Assembly (NCBI GenBank): GCA_016098155.1
Contig: JAAAJB010000042.1
Span: 39,504-103,503, forward strand
DNA: 64,000 bases
Direction of reading: 5' to 3'
DNA from: Actinomortierella ambigua
Lineage: Eukaryota > Mortierellomycota > Mortierellomycetes > Mortierellales > Mortierellaceae
Shown here: positions 46,741 to 56,700 of the stretch, piece by piece
Position numbering within the stretch: the first letter of the stretch is position 1
Layout: the number at the start of each line of letters is the position of its first letter
Program-made: the position numbers and the translations under genes
Notes under the pieces: generated by a model
The model's input: only the letters and a program-made list of their open reading frames with translations
Told to the model about the DNA's origin: nothing
The model's database searches: none

Positions 46741-48182
46741 GAGGAAAGTGGAATATATATGTGGGATCGTGAGATTTTGTCAAGGTCCGAAGGTGAGGCA
46801 TCCAAGAAGTACTGGCGATCCTATGGAAGGTATATATGTCTTCTGGTGTGTGCGCGGTTTTTTTCCGCATTTACCGAGGCTACGGGGCATGGATGTGGGC
46901 GCAAGTGTGGGCACCGAGCTGTGAGACAAGACAAACGGTGTGAACTACTGCTTTCCACCACATTTAGGCGGTGCATGTGAGTGCATTGTGATCGATAAGT
47001 AAAAGTACCGCATGCACTTAGACCGGGATGTGTGCTGTGGAACTGGAGGCTGTTTTTTTTGCAGAGTGCCAGGTGAGGCAATTGGAGAGGGTAGGATAGC
47101 GAGAAGGGGAAAAAAAGACGCGTTTTGGCTCGTAGAATCCTGCTCAAGAGATTCGAGGCATTTTTTCTTTGGGCACAAAATATTAGGCGCGTGAAACGAC
47201 AGAGGCTCAAAGTTGTTGTGTGCACACTAAACAAAAAAAAAAAAATACCGCTTTTCCCAACCCCAAGCAATTTCCTGCCGTCTATTGTTTCGACGACAAC
47301 ACAGTTTGACTTTCTCATGCCTACCCTCTTCCTTCATTTTTAAGTGCTATACAACTTCCTATGTCAAAGTAGTCTGATGCGACCAAAACGACCAGCAGAA
47401 GAGTAGGCCATATTTGCCTCACAGCATCCAAAACTGTCTTTACTCTACATATCACCTACCCTTTAACATTTCAAAATCTACAATACTCACTGCAATGGCT
47501 TCTTAGTGCAGTGAAATCATTAGTTCTGATCAAAAAAGCCGCAAAGGCGTTTTCCCTGTGCTACATGCTCACTCAATTGTGGTGTTGACATGCACTGAGA
47601 GATTAGCCATGTGAGTGGGCTATCAGACTGGCAAAGGGCGATGGAGAAATGAGTACGGTCAATGTCTGCCTTCGATTTGTGCAAAGATTTACACTCGACC
47701 CACCCCGCCCTTCTTTCCTCACTTCCCCACCTCCCTTCTGGCCTTCGTTTTCGAGCGAGGTTATGGGCTAAATAAAAAAAAGAAGAAGATTAAAGCCATC
47801 AACTCAGAACATATCCTACTGGAGCACGAGCATGCCATTTTTAACAAGTCAACGCTGTTGCTATCGAGCAATTTGATATAGATAGTACAGCTATCAAGGT
47901 GGGAAGAAAGATACATTGCACCGTTCCAGTTGAGCCGGTGCGCTATGCGCTATGATAACGCTCGGGAACAATACCGCCTCACGCACCACAGATACAACAG
48001 TGGCTCATCCTCGAATCACGAAATTGGCACGGTGCTGCTACAAATAATCAAAGTACATTTTTACACGGGCAATATCATTACGGGTAGTCATAGCCAACGC
48101 CAGTTTTTTTTTTCAAATCAAATGAATGCCTTTTTTTTCAAAAAAATATACACTGACACGTTCAAAGATGCTATTTCTCAAA

Positions 48183-50153
48183 TCAGATAAACGTGAGGAC
48201 AACGCGGCCCGCTGTCGAGCCAAGGGCGATGTCAAAACCATCGTTCAAGCGCTCCTCATTCTCGTCGCCTTGATCGATCAGGACCTTGTCACCAGCCTTG
48301 ACGTTGTTGGCGTTCTTCTCGTACACAATCTTGCTTGGGCTACCTTCCTTCTCCAGGATGGCCGTCGACCCAAACAATGTATGCAGCTTGAGGTGGCCAA
48401 GATAGTTGTCCGACACACTGGCCTCCACATTGCCGCTGACACTGCTTGAAGCCAACGTGAGCGACTGACCCTTGGCAATCAGCGTTGTCGACTTGACATG
48501 GCCCGAGGTCGATACGGCGTGCACGTTGACATCACCAGGAACGGTGTCGCGCAAGTTTTCCTCTTCTGGCACACGCTTCGTCTTGTAGCCAACATTCACA
48601 TTGACCTCGCCAGCCACAGCGCCTGCATGGATGTAGTGGGTCAGGGGCTCGGCAACCATCACGTACTCACCGTCGTCTCCACCGCCATTTCCACCATCGT
48701 CTCCACCGTCATCTCCATCGTCCTCACCACCATGATCAGGCTGATCAGGCTGATCAGGCTCATCAGGCTTGGGAAGAGCAATAGGCGAGGTCTCGACGTT
48801 CAGGTTGACGTTGCCAGCGGCAGCTGAAGCCTTGGCATTGATGGGGCTGCCCTTGGTGGCGACCCGAACGGACTCGACCTCGATGTTGCCGGTGACGGAC
48901 GAGGCCTCGAAGACATTGGCACGGATGGGGGAGACGTGGATGTTACCGACAACGGAGCGGGTGACAAGAGTGTCGATGCGCAGGCCGTCCAGGTCCTCGG
49001 TACGGGTTTCGAGAACCACGCCTTGAAGCTCGAGCGAACCAAAGGTCTTGTAGCTCTGTGGCACGGTGATCACCAGGGCAACCGTGGCGCAGAACTTGCG
49101 GACTTTGGGCTTCTTGTCCTTCATGTCCTTCTTGTGGCCGTCATCCTCAAGAGGCACGTACTTGTCGGCCCAGATGGTCACAGCAAGCTTATCCTCCTCC
49201 TTCTTGACGTCGAAATGAAGACCGTGCTTGTCTGGGTGAGGCTTCTTGTGAGGCTTCTTGTGAGGTTTCTTGTGCTTCTTGTCCTTCTTGTCCTTCTTGT
49301 GCTTCTTATGGTGCTTCTCATGGTGCTTATCCTTCTTGTGCTTTTTATGGTGCTTCTCCTTCTTATGCTTTTTATGCTTCTTGTCCTTCTTATCCTTCTT
49401 GTGCTTGAAGTCCTCCAGGTCACCATCTTCATCATCGTCATCATCATCATCATCTTCTTCGTCATCGTCGATCTCATCATCATCATCCTCAACGACGTCG
49501 AGGTCAGCCTTGAAGTTCTTTGTGACGCTGGCCGTAATATCAACGGTCACATCCTCGACATCGCCGACACGCACGATGGCGTTGGCAACGATATAACCCT
49601 CGCCAATATTGACAGAGAGGTTTGGCACCTGGGCGGAGGTAGCGCTGGGGCCAGTGTAAGGGACCAGCTCCTTCAGGCACTGATCATCCGAAACCCCACC
49701 AGAGAAGAAGATCTCATCAGCGAGTGACTTGAGGGAGGACACGGGGCTAGTGGCCGTAGCAACAGAGTCGTCATAGCTGTCCTTGCTCTTGAAGAAGTCG
49801 CAATCGGCCCAGTCGGGGTCGGCAAAGAACAAGATGAAGAACATGACAAAAAGGAAGGCAGAAAGGATCTTGCGCAGGACGCGGCACCGTGTGCGGACAC
49901 GTTCCTTGAACAGCTCGCTGCGTTCACAGCGCTGAGAAGCACATCGGGCCCTCCAACGTTCGCTGAGCGTGCGAGGAGGTGGGCTGCTGTTGCTTTCGAG
50001 GGAGGGAGGGAGCTTTGCGTCTGTGCATGGCTGTTGGTCGTCCGAAGCCGAGTAGGAAGGGAGAAGGGGTTGCTCCTCCTCGGAGGCTTGCATGTCGACA
50101 AAGAACTGAGGATGCTTCTCCTCAGGATTGACCGTTGGGTACTTGTCCACCAT
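48183..50153 (-). CDS. single-pass membrane protein with beta-repeat ectodomain and His/Lys-rich block
   Basis: This is a single exon of 656 residues. A cytosolic head carries an acidic dileucine motif, EEEQPLL (25-31), of the kind that sorts proteins to endosomes or vacuole. A membrane segment lies at about 95-111 (ILSAFLFVMFFILFFA). The long remainder has repeated short beta strands ending in G-N/V-E-V (TGNIEVESV, AGNVNLNVE, AGEVNVNV, SGNVEASV), similar in style to DUF4097-type adhesin-like beta-helices. Residues 222-248 are almost all Asp/Glu. Residues 250-311 are almost all Lys and His in KKDKKHKK-type units, then PHKK repeats. An Asp/Gly/Pro-rich linker (DQPDQPDHGGEDDGDDGG) separates two beta regions. 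Function is not known. The paired acidic and His/Lys blocks could fold on each other or bind metal; both ideas are inference. Confidence 0.75.
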   Translation of the reverse strand: MVDKYPTVNPEEKHPQFFVDMQASEEEQPLLPSYSASDDQQPCTDAKLPPSLESNSSPPPRTLSERWRARCASQRCERSELFKERVRTRCRVLRKILSAFLFVMFFILFFADPDWADCDFFKSKDSYDDSVATATSPVSSLKSLADEIFFSGGVSDDQCLKELVPYTGPSATSAQVPNLSVNIGEGYIVANAIVRVGDVEDVTVDITASVTKNFKADLDVVEDDDDEIDDDEEDDDDDDDDEDGDLEDFKHKKDKKDKKHKKHKKEKHHKKHKKDKHHEKHHKKHKKDKKDKKHKKPHKKPHKKPHPDKHGLHFDVKKEEDKLAVTIWADKYVPLEDDGHKKDMKDKKPKVRKFCATVALVITVPQSYKTFGSLELQGVVLETRTEDLDGLRIDTLVTRSVVGNIHVSPIRANVFEASSVTGNIEVESVRVATKGSPINAKASAAAGNVNLNVETSPIALPKPDEPDQPDQPDHGGEDDGDDGGDDGGNGGGDDGEYVMVAEPLTHYIHAGAVAGEVNVNVGYKTKRVPEEENLRDTVPGDVNVHAVSTSGHVKSTTLIAKGQSLTLASSSVSGNVEASVSDNYLGHLKLHTLFGSTAILEKEGSPSKIVYEKNANNVKAGDKVLIDQGDENEERLNDGFDIALGSTAGRVVLTFI

Positions 50154-50421
50154 GCTGAGGGGTAAGAGAGAAGGGAATGTAATGGATTGTGTTCAGGTGA
50201 GATGAATGAAGCAAAGTGGAGAGAGGTGTGTGCGGTGCATGCAACCGGGCAGAGGGCCACGAGACAAAATTTGGTCTCCCCTTTATACGGGGGAGTTGGA
50301 AATGAGGGGGGTGACCCTGGAAATGCCAAGACATATTGCGCATTGTCCAACCGAAAATGGAAAGAGGTATCCTTGGCAACACGCCGCGAGTCTCGATGTT
50401 GTGATGTGGTCTATTCTTCAC

Positions 50422-50478
50422 CAGTTTGACAGCAAGAGAGAGGCAAACTGACGCACCCCTGGCCGTGCCAGGGGTGTG
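50422..50478. promoter_or_regulatory. two adjacent hairpins upstream of the membrane-protein gene
   Basis: The first pairs CAGTTTG (50422-50428) with CAAACTG (50444-50450). The second pairs CACCCCTGGC (50454-50463) with GCCAGGGGTG (50467-50476) around a 3-base loop. They lie 270-325 bases upstream of the ATG at 50153, in its promoter or leader. Confidence 0.5.
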
Positions 50479-53397
50479 CTTGCTTGGTGTGACACACGCG
50501 ATTGCACCATCCCTCCCACCCCCTGTACGTAGAGAAAAAGACAACTGTGTGTATGTGAATGTGTATGTGTGAGAAAATAGGGTGGCCCTGAGCGACGGAC
50601 GACAACCTTTCCTCCCAACTCCTTGGGCAACAGGTGATAATAGCAAAGCAAGCAGCACAACGGTGACTACACAGATGGTGCAAGGATAGGTCGGACCTGG
50701 TCAAAAACCCCCCTCCCCTCCCGCTTAGATGCGAGGGCGCACTGCAAAGACGGCAACAACAGCAAGACAAGGAAAGGCGCTAGCACCAATCAAATCGACT
50801 CATTCTATGTGGTCGTCAACATCGATGCACCTACGCGTAAAGAGTAACAACCACATCGACAACAAAAAAACAAAAAAGTCCCTCAGCATTCACACGAGGT
50901 TAACGACTCTGGGTTAAAGCAGCCGGCAAAGCTCGAAACCCTTTTCGCCAATGGAGGTACCGAATATCCTAAGGCTACTATCAGCATGCGTGACAATGTA
51001 AGTATATGAGCAACATGGGGCGGCCTGCTCGCAAGAACAACCTACAGGCGCCTCAAGGTGTTCTCTAGTCCTGAAAGAAACTCGTTCTTCCGGTCGATCG
51101 GCTGCTTTTTAATCCAGAGGCTGACGGTCATGGGGGGTGGGAAAACGATGTCGTCTAATCGATTCCTAGCGGGTTACTTTCCAGGAATTCCTCCAAGGCC
51201 TGAGGTGGTTCGGGTGAGATGAACAAGGGTTGGCATCGTTTTTCCTATCACTCGCAGTCTTCTCCTGGTGGGAGACTCCCACGACCCTTTTGGTCGCGTA
51301 GCGGATAAACTCACGAAACATTGATTTCTTTTTGATCCCGAAAATCTACTAGACCAGATACTGTACTTCGGCGCAATGGTCGTGTGAGAAAAGCTAATGT
51401 GTCAAGGCATTGCTTGTCGCTCAACAGCAGATGAGATGACTGGCCGCACGGTTCACAGTCCGTGCGTGACCCTGTTCTGGACGAAATTCTGGGGAGCTTC
51501 GTGTAGAGCACACGCGACCTACGCAACCCTATGACTCACAAACATAGGCAGGCCAGAGTACACGCTCCAAAGGAAGAATATAGTCACGTCATGCTGCAGG
51601 CCGCCTACTACTGGGAATCTTTTGCCAGGATATCTTTTTTAGCCTACTCCCTGGCCATGTACGTATTTATTAGACTAGCGGATCGAAATTGTGGTGGGTC
51701 TTACGTAGGGATGGCGCAAAACGGGTGTACTGATTTTTTTTCTGTAAGTCTACAGGCCGTCGGAGGAGGTTGCATCTAAACACCGAAGATTCAATAGGCA
51801 CGGGATTGAGTAAAGGTGAGATTGTCTTCTCCTGTAGTCAGTGCGGGTTATGCCAAAGGATAGGACTCTGGCAAACTCACTATCATATCCAGCCTGTGCT
51901 CCCTGGCGGAGGTCTGTTCCCCGAGAATCATACTTGATGGAGGAGGCTGTAGTGGATCTCGGCCTGGTTTCCTCCTGTGTACATGGAGAGCCATTGCGGC
52001 GTCGTGTCCGCAGGGCAGGGTAGGGCAGAACAGAGCAAGGCAGATGATCTTGTTTGAATCGCCACCAGAAGATACCCATGCGACTCATTCCAAATCATGT
52101 CGTCGTTGATGAGCAATAAAGTTTTTTTAAGGTTTGTTTTGGGCTTCCTTCTTAGCTAGGCGGTGCTCGAGCTTCACTCAACACGATGATGACGGTGATG
52201 TCGCGCTTCGCGCTACAAATAGGGGCATCTCCTTGTGGTATCCCAGCCTCCTTGTTGGGACCTCAATATTTGATTTTGAGATCGATGCCATATATTTGAT
52301 CTCATACCATCATGAGCGATGGTAGCTTGATAGGAGACGCCTACAAGGGTCAGCGAATACATAGCTTGTTTGAACAATGTATCAGTCTGTAAGGTGCTCA
52401 ATATGCTGGCATGGAGATTAAGCAGGGCGATTTTGAAAGAAAAATACTAATACACACATGATTGTTATCCCTATGTCGCAAGCTTTGAGTCTAACGTCTG
52501 CTAGTAGCTTGATATGCTGTGATGTCGAGGTGGCTGCAGCAATGGGCTTCTACCAGACGCCCAAATGATACAGGTCCAGTCGGATCATGATTCCAATCTC
52601 GGGATAAAGGTAAGATTACGTTCGAAAAAAATGGTGCATACCAGGGGGTAGCATAGATGCTTGGGGCAGTCAGGTCAGCGCCGGTAATGGCTTCTGACCT
52701 CGTTGCTCGTTGGAGTTGACATTCTTCATAGTGCTTGAGAATGAACACCCACGTTTTAGAAGGGAAATTATGGGAGCCAGGAGAAGGTGGTGGCTGTGGA
52801 TAGAGTGGAGGAGGGACGTCCCAAAAGTGAGTTTGTATTTCCAAGCCCCACAAACAAAGGATTACAATTATCAAGGTCTGAGCATGTGGGATCTCGGGCG
52901 GAGAGATATGAGATTCCCAGGCGATCTTTCCGAGTTAGATATAGGCAATTTTTAAAGTTGGCCTTTTTACAGACTCTTGAACGAGGCTATGAACCATTGC
53001 AACAATCTTCCCTTGCGAGGTGCGGGAGAAATTGGTATGGCCCAAATAGCCATGATCCTATCCAGCGTAACTGCGCAGTGAAGGACAAGGACAGTTGCAC
53101 GCACTATGCCAATAGATTCAATCTTCGCTGTGGGATGTCATGAGATTCTATTCGAACAAGAGGGGAGGGGAAAAGACACCACTGAGGCGCGCGAGCACGG
53201 TCGGGATTGAATAAGAGAACGTTGTGGGGGAGGGCTAAAATCTTGATCAGGGCCACCGTTGAGTTCCTGATATGAACTTGCAGCCTATTGGTTTGGGCAA
53301 GCAGCAACAGAGAGCACTCTCTCCACAGGAGAGGGAGGGAGGGAGAGAGAGAGATAGTAAAGAGATAGAGAGTGTATATATTAGTGAGGGTTGTGAG

Positions 53398-53424
53398 TGT
53401 ATGTGTGTGTGTGTGTGCGTGTGT
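53398..53424. repeat. GT microsatellite
   Basis: About 27 bases of (GT)n, with one GC interruption, preceded by a GA-rich stretch at 53330-53370. It lies roughly 330 bases before the Sec7 start. Confidence 0.85.
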
Positions 53425-53754
53425 GAGACAAGGTGCTCATTCGCTGTGCGTGGAGGGAAAGAGCAGTGAGAGTATCGGACGATGCTGCTTTTTGTCTCGC
53501 GATTCCCACAATTCATCTTTTGTCACATGCATTTGACATGCCTGTTGCATACCCCTCTTCCTCCTCCTCTTCCGCCTCTTCCACCTCCTCCTTCCTCCTC
53601 CTTCCCCTCCCTTCCCTCGTCCTCGTCCCTGTCCTTGGCTTTGTCCTCCTCTTCCTCCTAGCAACACCCTCTGTTCACAATATACCCGTCCTCCCTTCCT
53701 TTTTTTTCGCCCTCTATCCTCACCCACGCATTCTCTTTCTGACACTCTGACGGG

Positions 53755-56700
53755 ATGACTGTGCCACAGCTGTCTCTGCCTCCATTGCTTACGCTGCATG
53801 GACATGACCTGGCTCCATTGCATGCAACCCTATCGGCAGTGTCAGAACCTACGGTGACTGTACAACCTCCAGGAGAAACAGCAGTAGCAGCAGCAAAGGC
53901 AACAACAGCAGCAACAACAGCAGCAACAACAACAGCTACAGCAACGACAGCTACAGCAATAACCACAACTATCACAACCACCACCACAACTGCAGCGAGG
54001 GTGCCGTTATTGCAGTCGATGCAGGACCACAACACCGTTGGATATGGCACAGCTGTTTCTCTCGTGCCTGTGCCACCAGCACCACCAACACCACCACCAC
54101 CACCACCACCAGGCATCACGGTAGTCCCAGTTCCTGTTCCAGGGGTAAAAAACAACGGCAGCAAGAAAAGGAGCAACAGCAACAGCTTGGTACCTTCTAT
54201 TCCACTGACCTCTGCCGCTGCTTTCCCGCTCAGCAATCTGTCGCCGCCCTCAAACTTGCCGGGCCCCGCTCCCCCGCTCTCTCAACCAATAGTAGCCTCG
54301 AGCCAACATGGGAACGCTGGTGCTCATGCGCAACAGCTTCCTCGACGATCGATGGCTCAGCCTTCATCAGCCTCTCATCTGCTCTCTTTCCCGCATTCAT
54401 CTTCTCCTCCACCTCCTACCCCTTCATCACCACCACCACCACCACCATCACCTCCTCCTCCTCTTCCATCCCCTCCTGCCACGCACCACCACCATCACTC
54501 GCCCAAGAAGAGCCAGCGGCAGCAGCAGCAGCAGCAACAGCGCCAGTATCAAAGGTCCAGTTTTGTTCGGACACCCAAGCGCGAGCCATCCCAGCCCTTG
54601 CCTTTCTCTGCTGCCCTGCCTGCGCTACCTCCACTGATACCTGTTCACTCTACACCGACAAAAAAGAGTATGTCTATTTCTCAAGGGCCGGCGATGCCGG
54701 CCTCACCCTGCAGCCCTGCCCTTGTCCACACGCCTGGCAGCAGCAGTAGCTACATACCAAGGGGAGAAGACACCCTGCCTGCCTCGACATTAGTAGAGAA
54801 CAACTTGAGTGATATCCCGCCCCCAGTACCACCTAAAGAGGGTCAGAAAGAGTCGGATCTCCCGCCACTGCCATTGCTGTCCACGGTGGAGGTAAATGGG
54901 TCTGGATCGGGTTCAGGAACAAGATTGAATACACCAAGCTGTATCGAGTCCATGGATGACATGGTGGCAAAGTCGTCGTCTGCATCGTTGTCGTCGTCGT
55001 GTACACTCACACCTGTCAGCAATGCATCCCACAACGAACAAAGAGGTGGCCATGCATCGCCCTCTACGTCACTCGCAGTAGCAACATCATCGATATCATG
55101 CTCCTCAAACTCGTCGACATTGTCATCTTCCTCAACTTCGACTGCGCCTACCACAGTTTCCATCCCAGCATCCACCACGTCCATGGCTACGACATCTCCA
55201 GCTCCATCTCCGTGCCCGAGTACCCAACTACAGCAAGAAGAAGCAGGCGCGTCCTCTTCACCATCACCCCAACCTGTGAGTCACAGTCATGAAGCAACTT
55301 CACAGCCTCAAGGACCAGCACCGCAACAGAACCAAGGGTCTGGCCAGCAACAATGGAAAGAAAGTCCACAACACTATCTTGATCGACTCAAAGAGACTGT
55401 GACCAAGGCAGAGCTAGGCAACATTCTCTCCAGGGAATCCGACCTTTTCCACCAGGCAGTGCTCGAGCTGTACATGGAGCGATTTGACTTTCGAAAGGAC
55501 CCTATTGACTTGGCACTTCGGTAAGCCGTGCATACTGGTCGTTCTTCCCCAGCTCGTGTGCCCTCCCCCCCGTGGGTTCTTTTGCAATGTATCTTTGAAC
55601 CCTCGTGGCTGAAGATAGAGCGGGAATTGATCCTAGACACAACGAATCATTTTGCGCGGTACCTTTTTTCCCTGACAGATTTTGTCTTCTCTTAATTTAG
55701 AAAGTTCCTTCTTGATTATCACTTCCCAAAGGAAGCCCAGCAGATTGATCGTGTTCTCCAAGCATTCGCCAATCGCTATCATGCTTGCAACCCGAATCTC
55801 TTCCGTTCCTCAGGTGAGAAGCGTGTTTAAGGAGGATTTCACTGGCACCACTAGGACATTGGATGCACGAGCAAGGATGGGGGAAGCTGACGATTTAATT
55901 TTGGCGCGGGGCCTCTCTCTCTTCCAACCTTAAAAAATAGACATTGTGTACACCCTGTCGTTTTCGCTCATGCTTCTTCATACCGATGCTCACAACAAGA
56001 ATGTCCGCTTTAAAATGTCCAAGGAGCAGTACATCAGGCAGGCGAAGAGCATCGAGGGTGTGAGCGCAATTCCTAGTGACATTTTGGAGGTACGGCTATA
56101 TCTATTTCGTGGGTATGCCCTCCCATCACCATCAAGTCACACCAAATGTACCCTAACCAAGTAGTACTTCTACCCAAAACCAATCCGATTAGATACTCTA
56201 TGACAACATCACATTTCTCAAGTTTGTGTATGCAGAGGACGACTTGGACCTAACAGGACAAAAGATGGCGGAGGTGCAAAGTTCGTCATGGTTTCCGAAG
56301 AGAAGAACCGCTAGCACCCAGCGCAGTGACTCCTACAACATGATTCGCCATGTAAGCAGGCAATGAAATCAGGAGTATGTCTGAACTGTATAGTCACTTG
56401 ATGTGTGTTAGTACCATTCCATGACTAACTCAATCTTCTGTCAAACAAAAAAAATAGGGGAGCATCACACAGCTCTCACCCGACCTGAGCGACTTGATAC
56501 CCTTTCGATGGCCGTATTACTGGAAAGGCACTATCGAACTTGTGGATAATGTACAGATCAACAACCAATTCACCAAGGCGCCCTCAGCCTTTATACCCGG
56601 ACTTCGCTGTCGCGATGCGTCTACTTCATTTGAATCATCACACTCACCCAATGGATATGGCTCTGGACACGGGTGCAGCCAGCCTCGCGCAGACCAGTTG

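Larger units (their letters stand above)
43979..48182. other. 4.2 kb gene-poor region
   Basis: No protein-coding gene is supported. Notable items are a C/G-run near 44570-44581, a 12-base perfect palindrome (44664-44675, GACCGATCGGTC), a CA-repeat at about 45393-45421, a G-run near 46035-46050 and a possible reverse-strand spliced transcript at 46357-46740. Long mononucleotide runs are frequent. The stretch may be degenerated repeat DNA or a long regulatory region. Confidence 0.45.
50154..53754. other. 3.6 kb gene-poor region
   Basis: No protein gene is supported between the reverse membrane protein and the forward Sec7 gene. Strong hairpins occur at 50422-50478, 51268-51296 and 51445-51466. 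A GT microsatellite lies at about 53398-53424. The 3' end (53540-53740) is a pyrimidine-rich leader for the Sec7 gene. Short open frames in 52710-53143 have no recognisable family. No long terminal repeat, transposase or reverse transcriptase remnant is seen by eye. Confidence 0.45.

Noticed and set aside
52710..53143. Overlapping short frames as transposon remnants
   Set aside because: No reverse transcriptase, transposase or integrase motif could be recognised, and no flanking repeats were seen by eye.
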